Shown here: positions 50,949 through 60,946 of the stretch, piece after piece
Position numbering within the stretch: position 1 is the first letter of the stretch
Layout: every line of letters begins with the position of its first letter
DNA from: an uncultured Lachnospiraceae bacterium
GTDB taxonomy: Bacteria > Bacillota > Clostridia > Lachnospirales > Lachnospiraceae
Length of the DNA stretch: 64,000 nucleotides
Assembly (NCBI GenBank): GCA_951800685.1
Contig: CATOJY010000001.1
Coordinates: 1-64,000 of the forward strand
Direction: 5' to 3'
The notes under the pieces: model-generated
Database searches by the model: none
Told to the model about the DNA's origin: nothing
The model's input: the letters and a program-made list of their open reading frames with translations, nothing else
Translations under genes and position numbers: made by a program

Positions 50949-52139
50949 ATGAAATGGACAAAGCAGGGCAGGGAACTTGCCGGGACAGAAGAGGCTATCG
51001 CGAAAGAATATGCCAATAAAGAAATATATATATATGGCAGCGGGATTATTGGGGAAAGATTTTTTTATGCAATACAGAGACTTACGGATTGGACGGTAAA
51101 GGCATTTATTGATAAATATAAAGCAGGAGATATATGCCAGGGTCTGGATGTGTTGAGTCTGGAGGAGTTCTCAAGAAGAGCAAATGCTGATTGCCTGGTG
51201 TTAATTGCCTTACATGACGATATTGGACAAGAGGTAAAAGAGGGACTTAGTGTTTTTTTGGAGAATAAGCGCAGTATCTGTAAAACTTATAATGAATTTA
51301 TGCGGCATGATTTTCCGCTCCTGATGCTTCATCAATATCAAAAAGTTGTTGTGAATTCCCTTTCCTGTATCGTGACAGAGAGATGTACGCTGAGGTGTGA
51401 AAAATGTGCGATTATGCTTCCATATTTCAAAAATGTGAAGAAATATGAGGCGGCAAAAATAAAAGAAGAGATTGATCTGGCATTTAGCAAAATAGATTTC
51501 GTGGGAGACTTTACTTTTACAGGCGGAGAGCCGTTATTAAACCAGGAGTTGGAAGAGGTTCTTGGGTATATAGCAGAAAACTATCTGGAACAGATAGGAA
51601 GTTTAAAGATTATTACCAATGGTATGATAGAGCCAGGAAAAAGGCTATTAAACTGTATGAAGAAATATGGTATGTATGTGGAAATCAGTGATTATACGGC
51701 TACGAACCCTGAACTGAAACAGAGAGTCATGGAAAATTATGAAAAATACAGGGAGAACGGGATTAGGACATATTTGTTAAGTTCTGCGCAATGGGTAGAT
51801 TTTGGGTTTGAGGCGCTGCATCATGAGGAAGATACAGAAAGCAGCATGGAAGCCTTTTTTGATTACTGCCATACAAATTGCCGTGGGTATATCGATGGAA
51901 AAATATGGTACTGCATTAATGCAAGATTTGCGGAAAAAGCGCTGGAGTTTGCATATGATGAAAGCAATATGCTGGAGCTTGGGAAGCTTGGGAATGGGAT
52001 AGAAGAAAAGGCAAAAATTGTGGAATTTGATTTGGGATATAATGCCAGAGGTTATTTAACAATGTGCCGGAGGTGCAATGGCGGATGTGATATCAATACA
52101 CATTATATAGAGGTGGGAAGACAGTGCAGAAATCTTTAG
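50949..52139 (+). CDS. Radical SAM protein with N-terminal Rossmann module
   Basis: 396 aa. MKWTKQGRELAGTEEAI, the module IYIYGSGIIGERFFYAIQRL and KAFIDKYK, then CTLRCEKC (C146, C150, C153) and FTFTGGEPLLN. C-terminal cysteines (CHTNCRGY, WYCINA, CRRCNGGC) fit an auxiliary cluster. It has an AT-richer coding sequence than the motor operon. Stop overlaps the next GT2 gene by 16 bases. Substrate unknown. Confidence 0.85.
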   Translation: MKWTKQGRELAGTEEAIAKEYANKEIYIYGSGIIGERFFYAIQRLTDWTVKAFIDKYKAGDICQGLDVLSLEEFSRRANADCLVLIALHDDIGQEVKEGLSVFLENKRSICKTYNEFMRHDFPLLMLHQYQKVVVNSLSCIVTERCTLRCEKCAIMLPYFKNVKKYEAAKIKEEIDLAFSKIDFVGDFTFTGGEPLLNQELEEVLGYIAENYLEQIGSLKIITNGMIEPGKRLLNCMKKYGMYVEISDYTATNPELKQRVMENYEKYRENGIRTYLLSSAQWVDFGFEALHHEEDTESSMEAFFDYCHTNCRGYIDGKIWYCINARFAEKALEFAYDESNMLELGKLGNGIEEKAKIVEFDLGYNARGYLTMCRRCNGGCDINTHYIEVGRQCRNL

Positions 52140-53332
52140 TATCTATTATCATTCCGGTTTATAATGGAGCAAATTATTTGAGAGAGGCGATTGACAGTGC
52201 GTTAAATCAGACATATCAGAACTGTGAGGTTATCGTTGTGAATGATGGTTCAGACGATAATGGAAAAACGGAAGAGATTGCATTGTCATACGGAAGCAGA
52301 ATCAGGTATTTCAGGAAAGAGAATGGGGGAGTGGCAACGGCATTAAATGCAGGCATAAGAGAAATGCAGGGAGAGTATTTTTCCTGGCTTTCTCATGATG
52401 ACGTTTTCTATCCCCGTAAGATTGAAGAGCAGGTTAAATGTGTGAAAGAAAACAATGTATGGATGACAGCATGTTCTTACGATATCTTTACGGATTCGGG
52501 AAGAAGGGTTGCGGTTCCGTTATTACAATTTTACAAAGAGGGAAATTTAGAGAAAAATGTATTTTCTGTAATACAATCGCTTATACAATTTGGCGGTGTG
52601 CTTCTCCACGAATGTATTTTTGAAAGATATGGGACATTCCGTGAAGATTTGCGCACAACGCAAGATTATGAGTTCCTGTTTAGGATTTTAAGAAAGGAAA
52701 AATGTAAATTCTCTAATGAACGCCTTTATGGCATCAGATACCATGCGGAGCAGGGAAGCAATACCATAAGAAGTGTAGACATTGAACGGGATGAAATGTA
52801 CCGTATGTTTTTAGATGAACTTACACATCAGGAGAGAGTGGAGTTATACGGAAGTGATTATAACTTTTTTTATCAGATGCTGCTGAGGATTTTTCCGATA
52901 CCAGGCATGGAGAAAAGTTATTCTGCCTGTTTGCAGGGAATGCGCTTAAACACATGCATTGCGGGTGAGATAGAAGAAAAAATAGAAACGCCGATTTGGA
53001 TTTATGGGGCGGGCGCTTATGGAAAAAGGCTTTTATTTGATTTGCGCTGCCGCGGCTTTGCTGTTGAAGGGTTTCTTGATGGAAACAAGAAGCTGCATGG
53101 CAAGAAAATAGATGGGATTATATGTCGGGGATTAGGGGAACAGGGAATGTTTCGGGGCAGAATTATCATTGCCTCTTTATATAGAGAAGAGATTGCGCAG
53201 GAATTAAGAAGAGCCGGAATTAGTAATTATGTATTTAAAGAGGATTTGGATAAGATCTTTATGGATGTTTCACCCCAAAATAAAATTGTAGAAAAGATAA
53301 TTGGCAGGTATCAGGAAAATGGATGGAGATAA
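52124..53332 (+). CDS. GT2 glycosyltransferase with C-terminal Rossmann module
   Basis: 402 aa. GT-A start LVSIIIPVYNGANYLREAID, VIVVNDGSDD, YFSWLSHDDVFYPRKI. The C-terminal module reads IWIYGAGAYGKRLLFDLRCRG, VEGFLDGNKKLHG and GRIIIASLYREE. It is closely related to the GT2 genes at 46908 and 55008. GTG start inside the radical SAM gene end. The intervening region (RTTQDYEFLFRILR) probably contacts the acceptor. Confidence 0.85.
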   Translation: MQKSLVSIIIPVYNGANYLREAIDSALNQTYQNCEVIVVNDGSDDNGKTEEIALSYGSRIRYFRKENGGVATALNAGIREMQGEYFSWLSHDDVFYPRKIEEQVKCVKENNVWMTACSYDIFTDSGRRVAVPLLQFYKEGNLEKNVFSVIQSLIQFGGVLLHECIFERYGTFREDLRTTQDYEFLFRILRKEKCKFSNERLYGIRYHAEQGSNTIRSVDIERDEMYRMFLDELTHQERVELYGSDYNFFYQMLLRIFPIPGMEKSYSACLQGMRLNTCIAGEIEEKIETPIWIYGAGAYGKRLLFDLRCRGFAVEGFLDGNKKLHGKKIDGIICRGLGEQGMFRGRIIIASLYREEIAQELRRAGISNYVFKEDLDKIFMDVSPQNKIVEKIIGRYQENGWR

Positions 53333-53798
53333 AAAGCAGGTATGTATCTATTGCATGGGAGAATATGGGATACAGACATATTTCAAGTTAAAAAAATATG
53401 GAATTGCAGTTGGATGTTTTGGAGATACGGATAAAAGTAAACAAGGTTATGCGTTGGAAGGGTTATTCTGTAAATCTTATGAAGAGGTACTGGAACTGGA
53501 TAAAAGGGAAACTGTTATTATTGTTAGTATGAAAAATTCAGCGGCATTGGTAAATCAGTTTCGCCAGGAGGGATTTGAGAACGTATATAGCAGAGAGGAG
53601 CTATACGCTTTATTGGATAAAAAGGAGCCGTGTGTGAGGAATGATTTGCTGGATGAAACGGAAATTGTGGATTTGAAGGACAATCTTGAAAAAGTTTTTT
53701 GCGGATATCCTTACAAAAAGACGGAGAGGCGTAAAAGCGCGGAGATTCTTTTAGAAGATTGTGTAAAGCGCCAGGGGAGGAGAAATCTAGGCAAATGA
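53319..53798 (+). CDS. Stand-alone Rossmann-module protein
   Basis: 159 aa (start ATG 53319; the track starts earlier at 53301). It is the same fold as the modules on the neighbouring enzymes: VCIYCMGEYGIQTYFKLKKYGI, GCFGDTDKSKQG, TVIIVSMKNSAAL. The usual first Gly of YGxGxxG is Cys here (YCMGEYG), so cofactor binding may be altered. The C-terminal 40 residues are charged and unassigned. It overlaps the GT2 gene and the following GT4 gene. Confidence 0.75.
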   Translation: MDGDKKQVCIYCMGEYGIQTYFKLKKYGIAVGCFGDTDKSKQGYALEGLFCKSYEEVLELDKRETVIIVSMKNSAALVNQFRQEGFENVYSREELYALLDKKEPCVRNDLLDETEIVDLKDNLEKVFCGYPYKKTERRKSAEILLEDCVKRQGRRNLGK

Positions 53799-55015
53799 AA
53801 GTCGTAGAGGTGAATTATTGGGATTTGGTGGGAAGGAACTTTAATGGATATGATTTGCATTTGAAGCTGCGCGAAAATGGAATAGATGCAAAACAGATTG
53901 TGATGGATAAAAGAAGCGACGCGGATAGTGTTATCTGTTTAAAGAATGACTGGATGTTTCATGAGCAGGTTGCACATTATGAGAAAGAACATTCGATTAG
54001 CAATCTTTTGATGCCTTACATAACAGAGTTAAAGAGAATAGAGGAATTTCAAAATGCGGATATTAAACATTATCACATTCTGCATAATAGAATGTTTTCC
54101 TTGTATGATTATCCGGATTTGATGAAGGCGAATAGTGTATGGACGATACATGATCCCTGGATTGTTACGGGAAATTGTATACATCCGATGACATGTGAAA
54201 AATGGAAAACCGGCTGTGGAAATTGTGTGAGGCTGGATGAAATATATTATGAGATGGAGCAGGATAATACAAATTTTATGTGGGAGGTTAAAAGAAAAGT
54301 ATTTCGGGAAATGAATCCCCACGTTGTGGTTGCTTCAGAATTTATGAAGAGATATATGAAGGAAAGTCCGTTGACTGAACATTTTGATAAGATTCATGTG
54401 ATACCCTTTGGGGTTGATATCAGTTCGTATCATGACAGAGAAGAATTAGCAGATGAAAACCATATTGTTATTGGATTCAGGGCAGATAACGCGCCGGTGA
54501 AAGGATGCGAATACATATATGAAGCATTAAGACAGATATCAGATAAGGACAGAATATTCCTTATGACAGTAGGCGCGGGGGTAATCCCGGAGGATATTCG
54601 GAAAATGTATAAAGTACAGGAGCATTCCTGGATAAATGATAAACAGGGAATGATTGATTTTCAGGAAGCCTGTGATATATTTATTATGCCGTCGCTGGCA
54701 GAAAGTTTTGGCCTTATGGCGATTGAAGCTATGGCAGCCGGAAACGCAGTTATTTGCTTTAAGGGGACGGTATTGGAAGATATTACAAATGCTCCAATAT
54801 GTGGAAGTTCTGTAGAGTATAAATCAAGTTCTGCATTGGCGTATGAAATTGAGAGATTGTCCCGGAATCCGAGGGAAATCCGGCAAAAAGGGAGGATGGG
54901 ACGGCAGCTGGTGGAACAGAAATATCAATTTGACACGTATGTAAAAAGGCATCAGGAGCTGTATGAGAGTATTTTAAAAGAGAGCCTGGACGGAAAAGGG
55001 AAAAGATATGAATGA
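53795..55015 (+). CDS. GT4-family glycosyltransferase (GT-B fold)
   Basis: 406 aa. Features: NFNGYDLHLKLRENGIDAKQI, VWTIHDPWIVTGNCIHPM, CEKWKTGCGNC (a mark of the WcaC-like GT4 group) and the C-terminal donor site EACDIFIMPSLAESFGLMAIEAMAAG. ATGA overlap sets the start at 53795; the track start 53759 lies before GGGGAGGAG. Likely adds a sugar from a nucleotide donor to the growing glycan. Confidence 0.87.
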   Translation: MKVVEVNYWDLVGRNFNGYDLHLKLRENGIDAKQIVMDKRSDADSVICLKNDWMFHEQVAHYEKEHSISNLLMPYITELKRIEEFQNADIKHYHILHNRMFSLYDYPDLMKANSVWTIHDPWIVTGNCIHPMTCEKWKTGCGNCVRLDEIYYEMEQDNTNFMWEVKRKVFREMNPHVVVASEFMKRYMKESPLTEHFDKIHVIPFGVDISSYHDREELADENHIVIGFRADNAPVKGCEYIYEALRQISDKDRIFLMTVGAGVIPEDIRKMYKVQEHSWINDKQGMIDFQEACDIFIMPSLAESFGLMAIEAMAAGNAVICFKGTVLEDITNAPICGSSVEYKSSSALAYEIERLSRNPREIRQKGRMGRQLVEQKYQFDTYVKRHQELYESILKESLDGKGKRYE

Positions 55016-56231
55016 CAAAAAGATTTCTATTATTATTCCGGTTTATAACGGAGCAAATTATTTAAGAAATGCCATAGACAGCGCACTGAATCAGACATAT
55101 GACAATTGTGAGGTGCTCGTGATCAATGACGGTTCTTCGGATGATGGAGCGACGGAAAGAATAGCGGCGGAGTATGGAGAACGTATCCGTTATTTTTATA
55201 AAGAAAATGGAGGCGTGGCTTCTGCATTGAACTTAGGCATCCGTGAGATGGACGGGGACTATTTTGCCTGGTGTTCCCATGATGACATGTTTCTGCCAGA
55301 TAAATGTGAAAAGCAGATACAGGCGTTGGAGGAATGCGGTGATGATCAGCGGATTGTGCTCAGTGAATACAGGCTTTTATTTGTGGAAAAGAATTTGTTG
55401 GATGAAGCGGTGAAGCCAAGAAAGAAGCTGAAACGCAGGATGCGTCAGGATGGGCTTGCGGCTGTGTTAGCGCAAATGGTTCATGGATGTGATGCATTAA
55501 TACATAAATGCCATTTTGAAAGGTGCGGTGTGTTTGACGAGACGCTGCGCACAACGCAGGATTATGATTTGTGGTTTCGGATATTGCGGGGACAGAAAAT
55601 CCTGTATTTGGAGGAGCCTCTGGTTATTTCCAGAATTCATGCAGAGCAGGGGAGCAGGACGATACCAAGCCATATCAGGGAGTGTAACGAGCTGTGGATT
55701 CGTTTTGTGAATCAGGTGACGGACAGAGAGATGTATAAGTTGTATGGGAGTCCCTATGAGTTTTATTGGGAGATGCTTGATTTTGCAAGAAAAACCCCTT
55801 ATCGGGCTTTTGAAGAGCATGTGACGGGAAAAATCCTGGCATTGGAGGAGCCTGCTGATTTAGAAAGCAGGATATTGGAATTGAAAAAGAAGTTTGGAAC
55901 AGGGAAGCTGTTTATGTTTGGGGCTGGCAGAAATGGAAGAAACCTGAACCTGCAGCTTATGCTCAGGGGGATTTTGATAGAGGGATTTATTGATAATGCA
56001 GAGGAAAAGCAAAATCAGATTTTGGATGGAAAAAAGATAGAAAGTTTAGAATGTGCCATGAAGCATCCGGGAAAGAAATGCATTCTTGTTTCGCCGGATG
56101 CCCAGGAGGCTGTCATCCGGCAGCTGGAAGAAGCACATGTGACAGATTATCTCACAAAAGCTGAGATAGAGGAGTATCTGGATATGGCGCCGCCACTGAA
56201 AGAAAAACTGGCGTTGCTGGAAAGGGGCTAA
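55008..56231 (+). CDS. GT2 glycosyltransferase with C-terminal Rossmann module
   Basis: 407 aa. ISIIIPVYNGANYLRNAIDS, VLVINDGSSDDG, YFAWCSHDDMFLP. The C-terminal module reads LFMFGAGRNGRNLNLQLMLRGI, IEGFIDNAEEKQN and KCILVSPDAQEA. Overlaps the GT4 gene by eight bases. Third member of the GT2-plus-module group. Confidence 0.85.
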   Translation: MNDKKISIIIPVYNGANYLRNAIDSALNQTYDNCEVLVINDGSSDDGATERIAAEYGERIRYFYKENGGVASALNLGIREMDGDYFAWCSHDDMFLPDKCEKQIQALEECGDDQRIVLSEYRLLFVEKNLLDEAVKPRKKLKRRMRQDGLAAVLAQMVHGCDALIHKCHFERCGVFDETLRTTQDYDLWFRILRGQKILYLEEPLVISRIHAEQGSRTIPSHIRECNELWIRFVNQVTDREMYKLYGSPYEFYWEMLDFARKTPYRAFEEHVTGKILALEEPADLESRILELKKKFGTGKLFMFGAGRNGRNLNLQLMLRGILIEGFIDNAEEKQNQILDGKKIESLECAMKHPGKKCILVSPDAQEAVIRQLEEAHVTDYLTKAEIEEYLDMAPPLKEKLALLERG

Positions 56232-56234
56232 TGT

Positions 56235-58751
56235 ATGAGAACACAAATCAGGCAGCAGTTACTGGAGATGACGGATTCTATGCTGGAAGCGGCGAAAACT
56301 CTGGACGAGCTGTACAGAAAAAAGGAATATGCACAGTTTAAAGAGCTTCTGGGTATTGTGCAGGAGGCAGCGCTTACTGTTGGAAATAAAATCGAGGAAA
56401 CAGAAGGGGAAGGCACGGCAGCGGTCAGCCAGTTGGAGAACCTGTGTGAGCTTGTGTGGGGGCTTTATGAGAATGTGGAAACTGAGAATCCCCAGAAACG
56501 CATGAAGCTGATGAATAAGCAGCTGCTTCAGATACGGAACAGCATAAAATATGATATACCTGTTACGTATGAGGTCGTGTTTCTGCCGTACAAGGCGTCT
56601 ATGTGGGATTCCCTGGAAAGTATATGGATGGCGGCAAAAGAAGCGCCTGACTGTAACTGCAGGGTGATTCCCATTCCGTATTTTGACAGGAAACCGGATG
56701 GAACCCCAAGGAACTGGTACGATGAAAGCGGGGAATTTCCGGGATATGTGCCAATTACGAAATATACAGAATATCATTTGGAAACGGAAAGGCCGGACAT
56801 TATTTTTATTCATAATCCGTATGACGATCAGAACACAGTGACAAGTATCCATCCGGACTATTATAGCCGGAAAATACGGGAATACACATCGCTCCTGGTG
56901 TATGTTCCTTACTTTGTGGCGAATAATGATTCAGTGAATCCGCTGCAGTGTCTGACAAGCGGCGTATTGTATGCTCATAAGACAATCCTTCAGTCTGACA
57001 AACTCAGGGATGTTTTTATCAGGGGATTAAGGGAAGCTCTGGATATGAGCGAAGAGAGGTTCCGGAACAGCGGGTTGGAAGATAGATACCTGGCGTTAGG
57101 TTCTCCCAAATTAGACAAAATGATTTCAGGAATTTACGATGCTGACGGAATACCGGAATCATGGCAAAGGAAAATCGGTTCGCCGAGAAAGAAAGTGATT
57201 CTGTATAATTCGACAATAACAGAATTGCTTAATTATACAGAGGGTGTGATGAAGAAGCTGGAGGACTTTATAGAACTGTTTCCGAGAAGAGACGATATGG
57301 TATTGCTGTGGCGTCCGCATCCTTTGAGCATCAGCACCATAGAAAGTGTACGCCCTCACTATAAGAAGCGGTATATGGATATCGTAGAACAGTTTCAGAT
57401 GCTTCCTAATGTGATTTATGATAACAGCCAGGACAGCCAGCGGGCGCTCCTGCTGGCAGACGCATATATTGGGGATGAAACCAGTTCCATGCTGAAATCT
57501 TTTGGCGTTACCGGAAAACCAATCCTGATTACAGACTATAATAATACGCGTATGGGAACAATCAGCTGTGCAGTTCAGGAAGATATTTTATGGATGTTTC
57601 ATCATAAATATAACGCGGTGTTTAAATTGCATCTGCAGACAAAACAGATAGAGTTTGCCGGGGCGCTGGAAGGCGCAGAAAGCAAAAACTATATGTTTAA
57701 GAATGCGGTGGCATATGGGCAGAAAATTTTCTTTATTCCGTATTTTTGTGATTGCATATTGGTGGTTGACACCAAAAACGGTAATATGGAAAGAGTTGTA
57801 TTGGAAGAGAAAGAACTAAATAACCAGTATATTCCGATACTGCATGGAAAAAAGATATATCTGTTTCCGATTTTATTCAGCAGCCGGAGATTTGTGATTG
57901 ATGCAGAAGATAATACGGTAGAAGCAGCAGAATGTCCTTTGTCAAAGGAATTAGGCTATAAAAATGAAGAGCCGGTTTTTGTTGGGGGCCGGTTGTTTAA
58001 AAACCATATTTTTTTCGGGTGTAATGATAAGCCGTGGCTGGCGGAATATGCGCCGGAAACGGATAGCTGGGAAGTCCATAGATATAAAGGAACAGCAGCG
58101 TTCTATAGCATCACAGCGGATCATGAAAATATATGGATTATGTCAAAGAACCCGCTGATGCTTTTGAAATGGAACAAAGAAGAAGGATTTTCTGTAGTGT
58201 CAGAAGATTTTGCCGCGTATAATATTTTGGACGAGATTAATCCTGCATTTTCTGAAATTGCATATATAGGGGACAGTGTGTGGTTTATCCCATTCCAGGC
58301 GGATCATTTTATAAAAATAGATAGAAAGACAGGAAAGCATGCGGAGGTTCCGGTTGGGACGCAGGAGCTTTTAGGGAATGGAAAGGAAGGCGGATTTTTT
58401 GGCGGCCGATGTCATGATGAAGATTATGAATATCTATTTTCAAGAGTGAGCGATAAAATTGTGTGCATTGATAAGAAGAGAAATCAGGCAGCAAGTATTG
58501 AGATTGTTCCGTTTACTGAAAACCAGAAAAAAGAGATTGTGGAATCTGTGATGCAGGCTTCCGTGAATCCTGTCTATCGGGAGTCTTACTGCAGTTTGAA
58601 GGATTTTCTGGATATTGTGGCACAGGGGAAAGATATGCACATAGATAAAAGAAAAGGTTTTTTTAGAGGAAATGTAAATTTTGCAGATGGCACGGCAGGA
58701 AAAGAAATCTGGAAGCATATGAAAGAAGAACTGGAAAGGAGAAATTTCTAA
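56235..58751 (+). CDS. CDP-glycerol-phosphotransferase-like protein fused to beta-propeller
   Basis: 838 aa. Residues 1-110 form a helical coiled-coil lead. The middle (about 110-450) is GT-B, TagB/TagF-like: YEVVFLPYKASMWDSLESIW, VILYNSTITELLNY, LLWRPHPL, ADAYIGDETSSMLKSFGVTGKPILI. The C-terminal 380 residues have about six repeats with the pattern FFIPY...ILVVDTKNG / VWFIPF...IKIDRKTG, read as a beta-propeller. It probably transfers a polyol- or amino-alcohol phosphate. The propeller fusion is unusual. No membrane helix is seen. Confidence 0.72.
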   Translation: MRTQIRQQLLEMTDSMLEAAKTLDELYRKKEYAQFKELLGIVQEAALTVGNKIEETEGEGTAAVSQLENLCELVWGLYENVETENPQKRMKLMNKQLLQIRNSIKYDIPVTYEVVFLPYKASMWDSLESIWMAAKEAPDCNCRVIPIPYFDRKPDGTPRNWYDESGEFPGYVPITKYTEYHLETERPDIIFIHNPYDDQNTVTSIHPDYYSRKIREYTSLLVYVPYFVANNDSVNPLQCLTSGVLYAHKTILQSDKLRDVFIRGLREALDMSEERFRNSGLEDRYLALGSPKLDKMISGIYDADGIPESWQRKIGSPRKKVILYNSTITELLNYTEGVMKKLEDFIELFPRRDDMVLLWRPHPLSISTIESVRPHYKKRYMDIVEQFQMLPNVIYDNSQDSQRALLLADAYIGDETSSMLKSFGVTGKPILITDYNNTRMGTISCAVQEDILWMFHHKYNAVFKLHLQTKQIEFAGALEGAESKNYMFKNAVAYGQKIFFIPYFCDCILVVDTKNGNMERVVLEEKELNNQYIPILHGKKIYLFPILFSSRRFVIDAEDNTVEAAECPLSKELGYKNEEPVFVGGRLFKNHIFFGCNDKPWLAEYAPETDSWEVHRYKGTAAFYSITADHENIWIMSKNPLMLLKWNKEEGFSVVSEDFAAYNILDEINPAFSEIAYIGDSVWFIPFQADHFIKIDRKTGKHAEVPVGTQELLGNGKEGGFFGGRCHDEDYEYLFSRVSDKIVCIDKKRNQAASIEIVPFTENQKKEIVESVMQASVNPVYRESYCSLKDFLDIVAQGKDMHIDKRKGFFRGNVNFADGTAGKEIWKHMKEELERRNF

Positions 58752-58752
58752 T

Positions 58753-59943
58753 ATGAAATGGACAAAAAAGGGACATGAACTTGAAGAACAATGGGAGGCG
58801 TTAAAAGGCGGATGTTTTTATATTTATGGCGCGGGAGACTATGGAGCCAGGATGAGCAGGACTCTTTCAAAATTGGGGATAGAGTTTGCGTTTGTGGATG
58901 GAAATTATGACAAACAGCAGAACGGCTATTTAGGGAAAAAAGTAATTTCTCCGGTAGAATTAGTAGAAAGGCCCGAAAAGAAATTGATTATTTTGGCCGC
59001 AATGGAAAACACGATGCTGGAAATGCGCCGGATATTGGAAAAGCATGGGATGGAAAAGAACAGGGATTTCTGGTATATGGAGGAATTTAAACAGTCAGTG
59101 CTTCCGGTTTATGCATGGTATGCGCTGGGGAAGATTTATATGCCTAGCGTCGGTTTTTTATCAACGACCATCTGTAATCTGAACTGTGACGGATGTCTGA
59201 ATTTTACAGCTTACAATAAGAATCAGAAGAATGAGAATGTAGAGGATTTAAAAAAGACGCTTGCAGACTATTTTAAAAATGTTGATGTGGTGGATTTCTT
59301 TTCTTATACAGGGGGAGAACCGTTTCTTCATCCTGAGGCGGATGAAATCCTGGAGTATATCGGGAGCCATTACAGGAATCAGATTGTTTCTTTGGGAATT
59401 TCAACTAACTGCACGATTGTTCCGAAAGACAGGGTATGCGAAATATGCGCCAGGTATGGATTCTGTTTTCTGATTGACGATTATTCAAAGTATGTAGAAC
59501 GTTCTAAAAAGATCTTGCCTGAGATAGAAGAGAAATTGCAGAAGTATGGCGTAGAATATGCGGTAAATAGAGGGGATGAAACATATTGGATCGACTTGGA
59601 ACCTCTTAAAACAGATAATTATGGAATGAGTGAAGAAGAGTTAATTGCCTATAGGGACAGGTGTGCAGTGCCATATAGGGAATTGTACCATAGCAGGTTA
59701 TATGCATGTAACTATGCGAATTTTGGTATAAAAGCCGGATTGGAAACAGAAGAGCCAAACGATTCGTTTGATCTGAGCGGCGGTGAAGTAGAAGATAAAG
59801 TAGTTTTCGTGGAGTTTATTATGGGTTATACAGAAAAAGGGTATGTGAATTTCTGCAAGCACTGTGCGGGCTTTCTGCCCATCAATCCGTATAAGAAACC
59901 TGTAGGGAAACAATTGCCAAGGGGAGAAGAGAAAAATGTATAA
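58753..59943 (+). CDS. Radical SAM protein with N-terminal Rossmann module
   Basis: 396 aa. MKWTKKGHELEEQWEAL, the module FYIYGAGDYGARMSRTLSKLGI and FVDGNYDKQQNG, then CNLNCDGC (C141, C145, C148) and FSYTGGEPFLHP. C-terminal RCAVPYREL, YACNYA and FCKHCAGF fit the same auxiliary cysteine set as the 48885 gene, its closest relative here. AAAGGAG gives the start; it overlaps the next gene by eight bases. Confidence 0.85.
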   Translation: MKWTKKGHELEEQWEALKGGCFYIYGAGDYGARMSRTLSKLGIEFAFVDGNYDKQQNGYLGKKVISPVELVERPEKKLIILAAMENTMLEMRRILEKHGMEKNRDFWYMEEFKQSVLPVYAWYALGKIYMPSVGFLSTTICNLNCDGCLNFTAYNKNQKNENVEDLKKTLADYFKNVDVVDFFSYTGGEPFLHPEADEILEYIGSHYRNQIVSLGISTNCTIVPKDRVCEICARYGFCFLIDDYSKYVERSKKILPEIEEKLQKYGVEYAVNRGDETYWIDLEPLKTDNYGMSEEELIAYRDRCAVPYRELYHSRLYACNYANFGIKAGLETEEPNDSFDLSGGEVEDKVVFVEFIMGYTEKGYVNFCKHCAGFLPINPYKKPVGKQLPRGEEKNV

Positions 59944-60898
59944 ACCCAGGATATCCGTCGTAATACCGGTATATAACGGAGAAAATTATATGAAAGAAGC
60001 GATTGACAGCGCGCTAAACCAGACGTATGAAAACGTAGAAGTTCTTGTGGTGGATGATGGTTCAGTGGATGGAACAAAGGAAATCATGGACGCTTATGGA
60101 GATCGGATTATCGGGCTTCATAAGAAAAACGGGGGAGTAGCCACGGCGCTGAATATGGGAATTGCGCATATGTCAGGAGAGTATTTTGCATGGCTTTCCC
60201 ATGACGATCTGATGAAACCGGATGCGTGTGAAATTTATGTGAGGCATCTGCAGGGCGAGGAAAAAGAGACGCTCGTATATGGAAATTACGATATTCTGGA
60301 TAAAGAGGGAAGGGTGTACAATTGGACAAATTTTGAGGCGCTCTATACGCAGGAAGTCATGGAGATGTCTGTGTATCCTGTTATTTTAGGATGCGTCAAT
60401 GGGTGCGCGCTTTTAGTACATAGGAGTCATTTTGACAGAGTAGGATATTTTAATGAGGAGCTAAAGATTACGCAGGATAATGAGATGTGGTTCCGAATTT
60501 TCCGGGATTCAAAGATTAAATTCTGCGGGGAAACCGTTTCGTCCAAACGCTACCACCCACAACAGGACAGCCAGACAAAAGATATATATCCTGATGAAGA
60601 TGCATTTGTCTTTGCGTGCCTGCGTCAATTAAATCTGGTGGAATGCGCCTGTTTTGGCGGAAATGTATTATCATTTTTTAGAAAAATGAAAGCGAGAGTG
60701 TCACCGGAGAAGCATCCGCTGACAACGAAATTCTGTGGGGAAATGATTTGTAAAGCGCAAAATGGAAGTTTGTATAGCGAGTTGACAGCAGAAGAACTGA
60801 CAAGAATGCTTATGGCTGCTGAGCAAAAAAATGACGAATTGGAGAAAGAGAATAGAAGGCTTCAGGGGAAATTAAGAGAGTTATATATGAAATTTTAA
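59936..60898 (+). CDS. GT2 glycosyltransferase without Rossmann module
   Basis: 320 aa. ISVVIPVYNGENYMKEAIDS, VLVVDDGSVDGTKEI, YFAWLSHDDLMKPDA. It belongs to the same GT2 group as the 46908, 52124 and 55008 proteins, but instead of the module it ends in a coiled coil (NDELEKENRRLQGKLREL). The module may have been lost, or the tail may serve for assembly with a partner. Confidence 0.85.
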   Translation: MYKPRISVVIPVYNGENYMKEAIDSALNQTYENVEVLVVDDGSVDGTKEIMDAYGDRIIGLHKKNGGVATALNMGIAHMSGEYFAWLSHDDLMKPDACEIYVRHLQGEEKETLVYGNYDILDKEGRVYNWTNFEALYTQEVMEMSVYPVILGCVNGCALLVHRSHFDRVGYFNEELKITQDNEMWFRIFRDSKIKFCGETVSSKRYHPQQDSQTKDIYPDEDAFVFACLRQLNLVECACFGGNVLSFFRKMKARVSPEKHPLTTKFCGEMICKAQNGSLYSELTAEELTRMLMAAEQKNDELEKENRRLQGKLRELYMKF

Positions 60899-60946
60899 AA
60901 TGTTATAACAAAGATAACTGAATGTGTCATGTTAGGAGAATAATGG

